Source: Pseudomonas sp. RIT288
GTDB taxonomy: Bacteria; Pseudomonadota; Gammaproteobacteria; Pseudomonadales; Pseudomonadaceae
Assembly: GCF_000631985.1 (NCBI RefSeq)
Contig: NZ_JFYN01000001.1
Span: 725,908-789,907, forward strand
Reading direction: 5' to 3'
Length of the DNA: 64,000 bases
Positions 1 to 9,490 of the stretch are shown one piece after another. Each line of letters starts with the position of its first letter. Positions within the stretch are counted from its first letter, which is position 1. The position numbers and the translations under genes were made by a program. Below the pieces are notes generated by a model. It saw only the letters and a list, made by a program, of their open reading frames with translations, searched no databases and was not told where the DNA came from.

Positions 1-37
1 TGGCAATGATCAAGAATGTAATTGCCCAGCTCAACAT
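1..37 (-). CDS. DUF1328 small membrane protein, 5' fragment
   Basis: Only the first 12 codons lie in the window. They read MLSWAITFLIIA, the typical start of the short (about 50 aa) two-helix DUF1328/YtjA membrane proteins. A strong AAGGAG precedes the ATG by six bases on the minus strand. The family's function is unknown. The call rests on this short, characteristic N terminus and on the neighbouring algB locus. Confidence 0.7.
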   Translation of the reverse strand, partial: MLSWAITFLIIA

Positions 38-109
38 GGTGATTCTCCTTACTTCTCTATTTAGGGATATTGCGTGTTCCGGCGCGATGCGCCCGAATTC
101 TTCGGTTCG

Positions 110-394
110 TCAGAAAACCCAGCGCTCTTCACGTGGCAGTTGATCCAGCGGCTGTGGCTGATCGACATCCATCATGCGCATCGAGGCGCTTTCGGCCTGA
201 CTGCTGCTCACGGCGCTGAAGTGCGTCTGCGTGCTGTGCTGCATCGAGATCAGTGGCTCAGGCTTGCGGCTGTTTTCCCAGCTCAGGTATTGCTGGCAGA
301 CGATCAGGGTGATCAACAGTGCAAGTACGCCAAACAGGCCTTGCTGGATATGCAGTGGCGAGATACGCATTTGGGCGGCACGTTGGCGAGTCAT
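110..394 (-). CDS. small single-pass membrane protein, unknown
   Basis: A 94-aa protein. The N terminus is basic, followed by one hydrophobic segment (about residues 17-37, GLFGVLALLITLIV) and a polar tail probably facing the periplasm. The ATG at 394 has GAGGA seven bases upstream. The gene ends about 70 bp before the DUF1328 gene on the same strand, so the two may be co-transcribed. I recognise no domain. Position suggests the small hypothetical gene next to algB in other Pseudomonas. The function is not inferable. Confidence 0.6.
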   Translation of the reverse strand: MTRQRAAQMRISPLHIQQGLFGVLALLITLIVCQQYLSWENSRKPEPLISMQHSTQTHFSAVSSSQAESASMRMMDVDQPQPLDQLPREERWVF

Positions 395-484
395 CCTGGG
401 TTCCTCACTCTTATTCGGTTAGGGCAGTGGAATCTGCCCGGGCTGAATGAGTTATTGCAGGCTGCATGCCAGTTTTTTATTTGA

Positions 485-820
485 AAAATACTCAATAAAA
501 TCAATGAGTTATAAGTGATGAAAATTCAGCGATGGACGCATCCTGCACGATGGGTCGTCTACAGTCGTGCGAAATGCATGATTATTTCGTAGGAGAATTC
601 ATTCTTATGGAATTGAGAGCACGTCGCGGATGTCAGAAAAGTACGCAGGGAACCCTCTGCAACTCGGTGATTGTTTAAAAACTCAACAAAATCAATGGAT
701 TGGCCGTCAAGGCAGGAGAGAGCTACCCTCCTATGGCTAGCATCGTTCAGAATCAACCATGCAACTTGCCCGATTTTTCCGGGACTAACCCAAGATCAAT
801 CACTATGGAGCGTAGGAAAA
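485..820. other. intergenic region upstream of algB
   Basis: 336 bp with no convincing gene. It is AT-richer than its surroundings. It holds two similar 21-bp stretches, at 490-510 and 681-701 (18 of 21 identical, ACTCAA-AAAATCAATG core). The first has ACTCA/TGAGT ends in dyad symmetry. The open frame upstream of 821 in the algB reading frame has no Shine-Dalgarno and no family similarity. The algB promoter must lie here, but no confident -35/-10 or -24/-12 was seen. Confidence 0.5.
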
Positions 821-2167
821 ATGGAATCTGCCACTGAGCATCAAGGCCGCATTCTGCTGGTGGACGACGAGTCCGCCATCCTGCGAACCTTTCGTTACTG
901 CCTTGAAGACGAAGGTTATACAGTGGCCACCGCCAACAGCGCGGCTCAGGCTGATGCACTGTTGCAACGCCAGGTGTTTGACCTGTGCTTCCTTGATTTA
1001 CGTCTGGGTGAAGACAACGGTCTCGATGTACTGGCGCAGATGCGCGTTCAGGCGCCATGGATGCGGGTAGTGATCGTCACCGCGCACTCGGCGGTGGATA
1101 CCGCGGTGGACGCGATCCAGGCGGGCGCCGCCGATTATCTGGTCAAACCGTGCAGCCCCGATCAGTTGCGCCTGGCCACCGCCAAGCAACTGGAAGTGCG
1201 CCAGCTCTCGGCGCGTCTGGAAGCCCTTGAAGGCGAGATTCGCAAACCCAAGGACGGTCTCGACTCCCACAGCCCGGCGATGAAAGTCGTGCTGGAAACC
1301 GCGCGACAGGTTGCCGGTACCGACGCCAACATCCTTATCCTCGGCGAATCCGGCACGGGTAAAGGTGAACTGGCCCGGGCCATTCATGGCTGGAGCAAGC
1401 GCGAGAAGAAATCCTGCGTGACCATCAACTGCCCGTCGTTGACCGCCGAGCTGATGGAAAGCGAGCTGTTCGGCCACAGTCGTGGTGCGTTTACCGGCGC
1501 CAGTGAGAGCACCTTGGGTCGGGTCAATCAGGCGGACGGTGGCACGCTGTTTCTCGACGAGATCGGCGATTTTCCGCTGACGTTGCAACCCAAGTTGCTG
1601 CGCTTCATTCAAGACAAGGAATACGAACGGGTAGGGGATCCAGTGACTCGTCGTGCCGATGTGCGGATTCTCGCCGCGACCAACCTCAATCTTGAAGACA
1701 TGGTGCGCGACGGGCGCTTCCGTGAAGACCTGTTGTATCGCCTCAACGTGATCACCCTGCATTTGCCGCCGCTGCGCGAGCGTGCCGAAGACATCCTGAC
1801 CCTGGCCGACCGCTTCCTCGCGCGCTTCGTCAAAGAATACGCGCGCCCGGCCCGGGGCTTCAGTGACGAGGCGCGGGAGGCGCTGCTGGGTTATCGCTGG
1901 CCGGGCAACATCCGTGAGCTGCGTAACGTGGTGGAACGAGCGAGCATCATCTGCCCGCAGGAACGCGTGGAAATCACTCACCTCGGCATGGCCGAGCAAC
2001 CCGCGAACAACGCGCCACGTGTCGGCGCGGCGCTGAGCCTGGACGAGCTGGAAAAAGCCCACATCGGCGCGGTGCTGGCGACGGCGGGCACACTGGATCA
2101 GGCGGCGAAAACCCTGGGCATCGACGCGTCGACCCTGTATCGCAAGCGCAAGCAGTACAACCTGTGA
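821..2167 (+). CDS. algB: AlgB, sigma54-type response regulator
   Basis: 448 aa, matching AlgB (449 aa in P. aeruginosa). The receiver domain spans about residues 8-125, with the phosphoacceptor Asp59 in LCFLDLRLG. An AAA+ domain follows, with Walker A GESGTGKGE and the sigma54-contact motif GAFTGA. A C-terminal Fis-type helix-turn-helix ends in TLYRKRKQY. I chose the ATG at 821 (MESATEHQGR) because TAGGA lies just upstream and family homology begins there. AlgB works with KinB, encoded 10 bp downstream. In P. aeruginosa the pair controls alginate, virulence and biofilm genes. The partner gene and all domains are intact. Confidence 0.95.
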   Translation: MESATEHQGRILLVDDESAILRTFRYCLEDEGYTVATANSAAQADALLQRQVFDLCFLDLRLGEDNGLDVLAQMRVQAPWMRVVIVTAHSAVDTAVDAIQAGAADYLVKPCSPDQLRLATAKQLEVRQLSARLEALEGEIRKPKDGLDSHSPAMKVVLETARQVAGTDANILILGESGTGKGELARAIHGWSKREKKSCVTINCPSLTAELMESELFGHSRGAFTGASESTLGRVNQADGGTLFLDEIGDFPLTLQPKLLRFIQDKEYERVGDPVTRRADVRILAATNLNLEDMVRDGRFREDLLYRLNVITLHLPPLRERAEDILTLADRFLARFVKEYARPARGFSDEAREALLGYRWPGNIRELRNVVERASIICPQERVEITHLGMAEQPANNAPRVGAALSLDELEKAHIGAVLATAGTLDQAAKTLGIDASTLYRKRKQYNL

Positions 2168-2177
2168 GCGCCCGACG

Positions 2178-3968
2178 ATGAAACTGGCGATGAAGTTGCG
2201 CACTCGCTTGTTCCTGAGTATTTCTGCGCTGATCACGGTCGCCTTGCTCGGGCTGTTGCTCGGTCTGGTCAGCGTGATGCAGATGGCCGGTACTCAGGAA
2301 GCTACGATCCGCAGCAACTTCGTGACCCTCGACCTGGGGCTCAAATTACGCCAGACCCTCGGCGACCAACTGGTGCTGATGCTGGCCGAAAAGCCCGATC
2401 CCGCCGCGTTCGAAGCGTCAAAGCAGCATTACCTGCAATTGCTGGATGAAGGCATTTCGCAGCAGGTGGAGGATGACGGCCGGCAGTACGGCTTTACCCA
2501 GGCCAAGGCCGACTACCTGCGTTTTCTTCAGGCGTTCGAGCTGTCGCGTGATCCGGGCAATGTGCTCAGCGGCAACAGCGACCTCAGAGAACGCTTCAAC
2601 ATTTTGCGTAATGGTTTGATTGCCGAGCACAAGCACGCGCTGGACAACATCAATGCGGTGCAGCATGACGCACGGGAAAGGGCGCTGCTGGTCTCCGGCC
2701 TGCTCGGGTTGGTCGGACTGGCGGTGTTGATCATCGGCTTTGTCACGGCCCATGCCATTGCCCGGCGTTTCGGTGCGCCGATCGAAGCGCTGGCGCAAGC
2801 GGCGGACAACATCGGCCAAGGCAATTTCGAAGTGACGCTGCCGATTTCCTCGGCGATGGAAATGAACCAGCTGACCAAGCGCTTCGGGCTGATGGCCGAG
2901 GCGCTGCGCGAGCATCAGGCGACCAACGTCGACGAGCTGCTGGCCGGTCAGCAGCGTCTGCAGGCGGTGCTCGACAGCATCGACGACGGCTTGCTGATGA
3001 TCGACCGCGAAGGGCATCTGGAGCACCTCAATCCAGTGGCCCAGCGTCAGTTGGGCTGGGACAGTGACCGTCTTGGCCAGGGGCTCGGCAGCGCGCTTGA
3101 GCGCCCGGAGCTCGATGCACAACTGCAACTGGTGCTGCGCGGCGGCACCCTTGAGCGCGCTCCGGAAGATCTGAGCATCGAGGTCGATGGCGAATCACGC
3201 TTGCTGACCTACAGCCTGACGCCGGTCAGCCACACCCAGGGGCATATTCTTGGCGCGGTGATGGTGCTGCATGACGTCACCGAGCAGCGTGCCTTCGAAC
3301 GTGTACGCAGCGAGTTTGTGCTGCGTGCCTCCCATGAGCTGCGCACACCGGTTACCGGCATGCACATGGCGTTCGGGCTGTTTCGCGAGCGGGCGAAGTT
3401 TCCCCCGGAGTCACGCGAGGCGGACTTGCTCGACACGGTCAATGAAGAAATGCAGCGCCTGATGCAGTTGATCAACGACTTGCTCAACTTCTCGCGCTAT
3501 CAGAACGGCTTACAGAAACTCACCCTGGCGCCGTGCTCCATCGACGATTTGCTGGAGCAGGCGCAGTCGCGCTTCGCCGATTCGGCGGCGACCAAGGGCA
3601 TTGCCTTGAATGTCGAAGTGCAGGGGCCGTTGCCGCGCCTGCAGGCCGATCAGGCGCAACTCGAGCGGGTTCTCGACAACCTGATCGACAACGCCCTGCG
3701 TCATACCGCCCGCGACGGGCAGATTCGCCTGCAGGCGCGTCGGCATGGCGAGCGGGTGATCATCAGCGTCGAGGACAACGGCGAAGGCATTGCCTACGGT
3801 CAGCAGGGGCGGATTTTCGAGCCGTTCGTGCAGGTCGGGCGCAAGAAGGGCGGCGCCGGGCTCGGGTTGGCTTTGTGCAAGGAAATTGTGCAGTTGCATG
3901 GCGGGCGCATGGGCGTCTATTCGCGGCCGGGGCAGGGCACACAGTTCTACATGGCGCTGGCAGTCTAG
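2178..3968 (+). CDS. kinB: KinB sensor histidine kinase
   Basis: 596 aa, the usual length for KinB. Two membrane helices (about residues 10-33 and 170-195) bracket a periplasmic sensor region and are followed by HAMP and PAS-like segments. The H-box ASHELRTPVTG places the phosphorylated His at residue 386. ATP-binding boxes are intact: NLIDNALRH, DNGEGI and GGAGLGLAL. KinB phosphorylates and dephosphorylates AlgB. The start lies 10 bp after the algB stop, so the two form one operon. Its TAG stop overlaps the CTA stop complement of the convergent EAL gene by three bases, leaving no room for a terminator. Confidence 0.95.
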   Translation: MKLAMKLRTRLFLSISALITVALLGLLLGLVSVMQMAGTQEATIRSNFVTLDLGLKLRQTLGDQLVLMLAEKPDPAAFEASKQHYLQLLDEGISQQVEDDGRQYGFTQAKADYLRFLQAFELSRDPGNVLSGNSDLRERFNILRNGLIAEHKHALDNINAVQHDARERALLVSGLLGLVGLAVLIIGFVTAHAIARRFGAPIEALAQAADNIGQGNFEVTLPISSAMEMNQLTKRFGLMAEALREHQATNVDELLAGQQRLQAVLDSIDDGLLMIDREGHLEHLNPVAQRQLGWDSDRLGQGLGSALERPELDAQLQLVLRGGTLERAPEDLSIEVDGESRLLTYSLTPVSHTQGHILGAVMVLHDVTEQRAFERVRSEFVLRASHELRTPVTGMHMAFGLFRERAKFPPESREADLLDTVNEEMQRLMQLINDLLNFSRYQNGLQKLTLAPCSIDDLLEQAQSRFADSAATKGIALNVEVQGPLPRLQADQAQLERVLDNLIDNALRHTARDGQIRLQARRHGERVIISVEDNGEGIAYGQQGRIFEPFVQVGRKKGGAGLGLALCKEIVQLHGGRMGVYSRPGQGTQFYMALAV

Positions 3969-5581
3969 GCTTCGTCGTCCAGCCGGCGCCCGGCGAGGCG
4001 CCGTCCACGGGTGATCAGTTCGATGAACTGCACCGCACTCAAGGCCTGGGCGAACAGCCAGCCCTGACCGAACTTGACTCCTTCACTGCTGAGAAACACG
4101 GCCTGCGCTTCATGCTCGATGCCCTCGGCAATCACCTTCAGATCCAGTGCCTGCGCCATATGAATGATGTGCGGCGCCACACCGCTGCTGGCCGCGTCGT
4201 GACCGAGTGCGTCGATGAAGGCCTTGTCGATTTTCAGGCAATCCACCGGCAACGTTTGCAGGTAGGCGAGGCTGCAATAACCGGTGCCGAAATCGTCGAT
4301 CAGTACCTGATGGCCGACATCGCGCAAGGCTTGCAGGTTCTCCCGCGCCACCACCACGTCAATCAGCCCGCGCTCGGTGACTTCGAAGGCAATCTGCCGC
4401 GCCGCGACCCGATGCAGGGTCAACAGCCTGGCCATGACCTGACCGATACGCGGCACCATCACGTCGCACGCCGCGAGGTTGACCGAGATGTACAGCTGCG
4501 GATTGGCGCGCAGCACCGGCCCCAATTGTTCCAGCAGGCGCTGCAGGACGAAATCGGTCATCTGCCGAATCTGCCCGGTGTTTTCTGCCAATGGAATGAA
4601 CAGATCGGGGCTGGTCAGGGTGCCGTCCGGGCGACGCCAGCGCAGCAGGGCTTCGGCGCCCACGCAATTGCGGCTGTCGAGGTCGAAGATCGGTTGATAC
4701 AGCACTTGCAGCTCGCCACGCCGAATCGCGCCCTGCAGCTCGGCGTCCAGCGATTGACGCTGGCGTACCAGCAGAAACACAAAGAAGCCGGCAAACGCGC
4801 CTAGCAGCAGGCAGGCCGGCACCATCCACCACCAGACCGCTGGAATGTGCATGCCGGTGCGCGGGGTGATCAGCACCAACTGATATTCCGGATTGTTGGT
4901 TGGCATGCGGTAGATCAGTCGTGACTGGGTGACTTGCAGGGCTTCGCGGCTCTTGGGTGGCCAGGTTTCGCTCGGTGGCCAGGTCTGGGCTGTGCCGAGT
5001 ACCGGAATCGCTCGCCTGCCATGATCGAGTACCACCAGCAGGCTGCTGTCCGGTGGCAGGTCGACCATGTCGGTCAAATGCCCGCGGGATGTTGCCACAC
5101 GGAAGTTGCCGCGCCCGAGCATCAGCGCCGCGCGGTTTTCATCCGGTTCGGTGGTGGTGTTGAGCCAGTAACTGTAAGTCGGCCCTTTGATGTCCGGCGC
5201 GCGGATCACCGACAGTCCTTCCTGGCGGGGGCGGTTGGAGCAGATCCGCGAACCGTCCATGTAGGCCGCTTCATAGACGAAGCGATAGTTGAAGGTGACC
5301 TGTTGCAGGGTGGCGATCATTTCGTCATCGCAACTGCGCAACGGCTGCGCCTCCAGGTCGTCGAGACTTTCGCGCAGTTGCCCGAACAATTGCTCGAGCC
5401 GGGCCAGAAAGCGCTCGCCCTGAGCGTTCATCTCTTGGCTCTCGTTCTGTTCGATCTGGCGCGTGGCGACGAACATTCCGCCGGCGATCAGCAGGCTAGC
5501 ACTGAGGACAGCCGCGATCATCGCCAAAAACCACGGGCGATAAAACCAGCTACGCAGCGTCGCTCGGGTAGCAACCATCAT
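3965..5581 (-). CDS. CSS-motif EAL-domain c-di-GMP phosphodiesterase
   Basis: 538 aa. An N-terminal helix (about 19-40), a periplasmic domain with conserved cysteines 84 and 114 (in RSCDDE and RICSNRP), a second helix (about 250-272) and a cytoplasmic EAL domain. This is the layout of redox-sensitive CSS-EAL enzymes, in which the DsbA/DsbB system controls the periplasmic disulfide. Catalytic residues look complete: EALLRW (E310), SVNLA, EVTER, IDDFGTGY, KIDKAFI and IAEGIE. It is therefore expected to hydrolyse c-di-GMP to pGpG. The start is a double ATG; the first is used here. dsbA lies 4 kb upstream on the same strand, though probably not in the same operon. Confidence 0.9.
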   Translation of the reverse strand: MMVATRATLRSWFYRPWFLAMIAAVLSASLLIAGGMFVATRQIEQNESQEMNAQGERFLARLEQLFGQLRESLDDLEAQPLRSCDDEMIATLQQVTFNYRFVYEAAYMDGSRICSNRPRQEGLSVIRAPDIKGPTYSYWLNTTTEPDENRAALMLGRGNFRVATSRGHLTDMVDLPPDSSLLVVLDHGRRAIPVLGTAQTWPPSETWPPKSREALQVTQSRLIYRMPTNNPEYQLVLITPRTGMHIPAVWWWMVPACLLLGAFAGFFVFLLVRQRQSLDAELQGAIRRGELQVLYQPIFDLDSRNCVGAEALLRWRRPDGTLTSPDLFIPLAENTGQIRQMTDFVLQRLLEQLGPVLRANPQLYISVNLAACDVMVPRIGQVMARLLTLHRVAARQIAFEVTERGLIDVVVARENLQALRDVGHQVLIDDFGTGYCSLAYLQTLPVDCLKIDKAFIDALGHDAASSGVAPHIIHMAQALDLKVIAEGIEHEAQAVFLSSEGVKFGQGWLFAQALSAVQFIELITRGRRLAGRRLDDEA

Positions 5582-5654
5582 GGAATATCCGAAGAATTAC
5601 CAATGAGTTATAGCTGCTGATTACGATTCCGCCCTGACCGTCGGGCGGGCGTCA

Positions 5655-6434
5655 TTATTTTGTCTGGTTGAGTACCAGCAACAACGCCGCCGTTTGTGCG
5701 TCCGGCGTACCGTCGAAACGGGAAGGGCGGAAGTGCATCTGGAACGCTGCGAGCACATGGCGCGTCGCTACATCCAGCTCGCCGGTTTGCGGGGTGTCGT
5801 AACCGACACGCGCCAGTTGTGCCTGAAACCAGCTGATGCTCGGGAGTTCGGCGTTGAACTGCACTTGTTGCCGGGCCACCGCTTGTTCATTGGGCCATAC
5901 GCCCAAGCCTTCGGCGGCCAGACGTTTCCATGGGAACAGTGGGCCGGGGTCGAGTTTGCGCAGGGGCGCGATGTCGCTGTGGCCGATGATATGGCGCGGG
6001 CTGATGCCTTGGCGCTGGCTGATGTCCTTGAGCAGGACGATCAGCGATTGAATCTGCGCTTCGCTATAAGGGAACCACAGGCGCCCGGTCGGCGTGTCCT
6101 TGAAGCCCGGATTGACGATTTCGATACCGATCGAACTGGAATTGAGCCAGGTGCGGCCCTGCCATTGGCTTTCGCCTGCGTGCCAGGCACGCTGGTTTTC
6201 ATCCATCAGCTTGTAGATGGTGGCGCTCTTGTCGTCGCCGATCAGGTAGTGGCTGCTGACTTCGCCGTGGGTCAGCAGTTGCAGCGAACGCGCGAGCGAC
6301 GCCGAGGTGTAATGCACGATCACGAACTGCACGCGGCTGTCGTGATTGGCCGAAGGATGGCTGGTGTCATAACGCGGGCCGCCGGCACAACCGGCCAGAA
6401 CGAGCAGCGACGCGAGGAGGGCAAAAAATTTCAT
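5655..6434 (-). CDS. ampDh2: N-acetylmuramoyl-L-alanine amidase lipoprotein (AmpDh2-like)
   Basis: 259 aa. The signal peptide ends in the lipobox LVLAGC, so the enzyme is lipid-anchored, probably to the outer membrane. The Amidase_2 fold shows zinc-site elements VIHYTSA, IGHSDIAP and KLDPGPLFPW. A C-terminal peptidoglycan-binding domain follows (about residues 190-259). It should cleave the amide bond between MurNAc and the stem peptide in periplasmic muropeptides. Its place between kinB and a GGDEF gene matches ampDh2 of P. aeruginosa. I used the ATG at 6434 rather than an upstream in-frame TTG at 6455, because the signal peptide starts there. Confidence 0.88.
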   Translation of the reverse strand: MKFFALLASLLVLAGCAGGPRYDTSHPSANHDSRVQFVIVHYTSASLARSLQLLTHGEVSSHYLIGDDKSATIYKLMDENQRAWHAGESQWQGRTWLNSSSIGIEIVNPGFKDTPTGRLWFPYSEAQIQSLIVLLKDISQRQGISPRHIIGHSDIAPLRKLDPGPLFPWKRLAAEGLGVWPNEQAVARQQVQFNAELPSISWFQAQLARVGYDTPQTGELDVATRHVLAAFQMHFRPSRFDGTPDAQTAALLLVLNQTK

Positions 6435-6534
6435 GGCAGAAGGCAGTACACGCAAGACAGTAATGCAACAGTGTAACGTACTGCTTTGCGGATCGACGGC
6501 CGGCGGGCTGAATTAAACAAAATGGAACAATTGC

Positions 6535-8601
6535 TCAGCCCAGCTCGACCCGGTTGCGTCCGCCGTTTTTTGCGCGGTACAGCGCCTGATCGGCTCTTTT
6601 AAGCACCAGATCGCTGTGTTCTCCCATCCTGAATGACGCCAGGCCCATGGAGATGGTGATCGTCACCCGTTCGCCCTTGAAGTGAAACGGGCAGGCTTCG
6701 ATCGCCGCGCGCAGGGTCTCCAGCAGTTTGGCGCCCACCGCAGGCGTGGTTGCCGGCAGCAGCAGAACGAATTCCTCTCCGCCAAAACGGGCAATGAAAT
6801 CCGCAGCGCGCAGGCGTTTGCGCAGCACTGTGGCGATGATCTTCAGCACCTTGTCGCCGGCCAGATGGCCGTAGTTGTCGTTGATGCGCTTGAAATGATC
6901 GAGGTCGAGCATCGCCAGACTCAAGGTGTTGCCGTGTTGCTGCCACTGTTTGATCTCGTGTTCCAGGCGCTCGCTCCAGGCGGCGCGGTTGGGCAGGCCG
7001 GTCAGCGGATCGATCAGGGCTTTCTGCCGCTGTTCTTCCAAGTGCTCGCGAAAGCCCAGGGCTTCCTGCTCCATGTGCGCCACACGCTCGGCCAGACCCT
7101 TGAGACGTGCCGCCACTTCCTGCTCGCGGGCATCGCGTTGTTTCTGGTGCTGATCCATGGTGCCAAGCAGGCCTTCGAGATGGTTCTCCAGCACTTGCTT
7201 GAGGTCATCCAGATCGGCCGCTTCCTGCATGCTGGTCTGCAGACCGTCGACCTGCTCGCGGATCTGCGTGTCCATCGCCCGCGCCGCCGAGCTGTTGTCG
7301 GCGTGTCCTTCGCTGGCGGCCTGCAAGTTGCTCTGGAACGCTTCGAGGCGTTCGTTGAGTTGTTGCAGATAAGCTTCGAATTCGTGCTGGCCGCTGTCGG
7401 TGATTGCCAGCATCAACGTCGCAAGATCGTCGAGAATCGGTAGCAGTTCGTACCAGTTCAGGCCATTTTTCAACCGGTCACGCATCGCCTCGGCCTGCGG
7501 GCGATGGCGCTCGGGCAAGGTCAGGTCGTCGAGCAACCCGATCAGCGTGTCTTCGATGTGTTTGGCCACCGAGCTGTAAGACGGCTCCGGCGAGTCGGGC
7601 AGGGCATACAGAATGTCCTGCTCGGGTTGCTCCGGATCGATGGCGGCCAAAGCCTGGGCGATCGGTTCGGGAAGGGGCAGGCTGTCGAGGAGCAACGGTG
7701 CCGGGATGTCACCCGGGTGGATCAACTCGTCGGGGTTGAACGCGGCAGCTTGCGGTGGCGCTGTGATCGGGGTGGTCGGCCGTTCGGCTTCAGGTTCGGC
7801 CGCTGGCAGTGCAGGTGCAGTAACCGGTTCGCTGATCGGCTCGGCAGCACTGACCGGTGGCACGAGCGAGACTACAGATGAGTCGGCCTGGGGCTGCACT
7901 GCTGGCGTTTGCTTATGCTCGGCCTTTGGTGATTGCGCGACGGCCTCTGCCGTGACGGGTGCTGCCGGAATCGGCTCGACTGCTGCGGTTGGCGCGGGTA
8001 TTGGCTCCGGCGCAGGTTCAGCATGGGTCGGCGCTGGCGCCTGAGGCTGATCCGTGGCTTCTGGCAGCCCTTGACTGTCACGGCTGCCAAACAGGCGCTG
8101 CAAAAAGCCCGGCCGGTCGGGCTCGGGCGGCGTTTCCAGCTGGCTCAACGCCTTGCCCTGCAGGCCACTGAGTTCGCTCAGAAGCAGCGGCATTTCCCGC
8201 GCCTGGCCTACTCGACTGTCGAGTTGCTTGGCGAATTTCTTCAGCGGTTGCGCGACTTCCCGTGGCAGTGGCAACGCTTGCAGTTGGGTGACCAGCGCGG
8301 TCAGCGCGGTGCTGACCTGATCGATCCGGGTCTCGCGACGTTGCTCGGAATCGAGCACGGCTTTTTCCAGGCGTGGCAGCAGGGCGGCGAGGCCGGCGTC
8401 CATGTCGTCGGTGCGCACTACGTCGCGCATCTCTTTCATGCACTGATCAACGACCTTGTCGGTGCCTTCAGCGGCCAGCGTGCTGCGCACCAGACCGCGG
8501 CGCAGCAAGTCGAGCCGGGCGGCCCAGCGACGTTCGAGCTTGTCCTGTTGTTCGATGCTTTTGAGGTACTTCTCTTTCCAGCGCTGGGCGTCGTCGCTCA
8601 T
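6535..8601 (-). CDS. dgcH: GGDEF diguanylate cyclase (DgcH-like)
   Basis: 688 aa. A helical N-terminal region comes first, then a Pro/Ala/Glu-rich low-complexity linker (about 170-300), a second helical and coiled-coil part (about 345-510), and a C-terminal GGDEF domain. The active site is GGEEF (607-611). An RxxD inhibitory site (RAAD, 598-601) lies at the canonical five-residue distance, so product inhibition is expected. There is no signal peptide or membrane helix, so it should be cytoplasmic. The start overlaps the stop of the upstream EEP gene by four bases (ATGA), indicating coupling. Gene order suggests the PA5487 orthologue; the symbol is by synteny only. Confidence 0.88.
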   Translation of the reverse strand: MSDDAQRWKEKYLKSIEQQDKLERRWAARLDLLRRGLVRSTLAAEGTDKVVDQCMKEMRDVVRTDDMDAGLAALLPRLEKAVLDSEQRRETRIDQVSTALTALVTQLQALPLPREVAQPLKKFAKQLDSRVGQAREMPLLLSELSGLQGKALSQLETPPEPDRPGFLQRLFGSRDSQGLPEATDQPQAPAPTHAEPAPEPIPAPTAAVEPIPAAPVTAEAVAQSPKAEHKQTPAVQPQADSSVVSLVPPVSAAEPISEPVTAPALPAAEPEAERPTTPITAPPQAAAFNPDELIHPGDIPAPLLLDSLPLPEPIAQALAAIDPEQPEQDILYALPDSPEPSYSSVAKHIEDTLIGLLDDLTLPERHRPQAEAMRDRLKNGLNWYELLPILDDLATLMLAITDSGQHEFEAYLQQLNERLEAFQSNLQAASEGHADNSSAARAMDTQIREQVDGLQTSMQEAADLDDLKQVLENHLEGLLGTMDQHQKQRDAREQEVAARLKGLAERVAHMEQEALGFREHLEEQRQKALIDPLTGLPNRAAWSERLEHEIKQWQQHGNTLSLAMLDLDHFKRINDNYGHLAGDKVLKIIATVLRKRLRAADFIARFGGEEFVLLLPATTPAVGAKLLETLRAAIEACPFHFKGERVTITISMGLASFRMGEHSDLVLKRADQALYRAKNGGRNRVELG

Positions 8602-9476
8602 TCAGGGGTTCCGCGAGGGGCAGGACTCAACGCGGGCAATGCATCGGCCGTGAGCGAACCCGGCAGACGAATCTCTACCGCGACCGGCAGGTGATCGGAA
8701 ATGGGTTGGGCCAGCACTTCGACCTTTTCCAGGGTCAGGGTCGGGCTGAGCAAAATATGATCAAGGCATCGCTGCGGCCGCCAGCTGGGAAACGTGGCTT
8801 GCATCTGCGGGGCCAGCAGGCCGAGATCGCGTAACGGTGACTGTTGTAGCAGATCACTGGCATGGGTGTTCATGTCGCCCATCAATATCTGGTGCTTGTA
8901 GCCACTGATCAGGTCGCGAATATAGGCCAGTTGCAGGCTGCGCACCCGTGCGCCGAGGGCCAGGTGCATCATCACCACCACCAGCGCCTCCGGGCCTTCG
9001 CCGAATCGCAGCAGGATCGCGCCGCGACCTTTTGGGCCGGGCAGCGGATGATCTTCGATCGCCCACGGCTTCAGGCGACTGAGCACGCCGTTGCTGTGCT
9101 GGGCCAGTCGGCCGAGGTTGCGATTGAGTTGTTGGTACCAGTAGGGGAAGGCGCCGAGGTGGGCCAGGTGTTCGACTTGATTGACGTAGCCTGAGCGCAG
9201 GCTGCCGCCATCGGCTTCCTGCAGGGCGACCAGATCGAAGTCGCCAAGCAGGTCGCCGATCTTTTGCAGATTGCCTGAGCGCCCGGTGTGCGGCAGCAGA
9301 TGCTGCCAGCTGCGGGTCAGGTAGTGCCGATAGCGCTCGGTGCTGATGCCGACCTGGATATTGAAACTGAGCAGGCGCAGACGATGGTCTGCGGGCAGGC
9401 CCGTGGACTCCAGGTGATGCTCGTTGACCTGCGGATCATGCAGGCCAACGCTGCGTTCGGTGCCCCAGCGGCGCAT
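8598..9476 (-). CDS. endonuclease/exonuclease/phosphatase-family protein
   Basis: 292 aa. EEP-superfamily signatures are in order: NIQVGI near the N terminus, the metal-binding Glu in VALQEADGG, GDMNTHASD, and the C-terminal SDHLPVAVEI with the catalytic Asp-His. The substrate (nucleic acid, phospholipid or inositol phosphate) cannot be told from sequence. There is no signal peptide. It starts 14 bp after the dsbA stop and overlaps the next gene by 4 bp, so dsbA, this gene and the GGDEF gene probably share a transcript. Confidence 0.85.
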   Translation of the reverse strand: MRRWGTERSVGLHDPQVNEHHLESTGLPADHRLRLLSFNIQVGISTERYRHYLTRSWQHLLPHTGRSGNLQKIGDLLGDFDLVALQEADGGSLRSGYVNQVEHLAHLGAFPYWYQQLNRNLGRLAQHSNGVLSRLKPWAIEDHPLPGPKGRGAILLRFGEGPEALVVVMMHLALGARVRSLQLAYIRDLISGYKHQILMGDMNTHASDLLQQSPLRDLGLLAPQMQATFPSWRPQRCLDHILLSPTLTLEKVEVLAQPISDHLPVAVEIRLPGSLTADALPALSPAPRGTPE

Positions 9477-9490
9477 GGCGGTGACCGCGC

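Noticed and set aside
671..820. N-terminal extension of AlgB by 50 residues
   Set aside because: The extension has no ribosome site and no similarity to the receiver domain; the ATG at 821 gives the family length.
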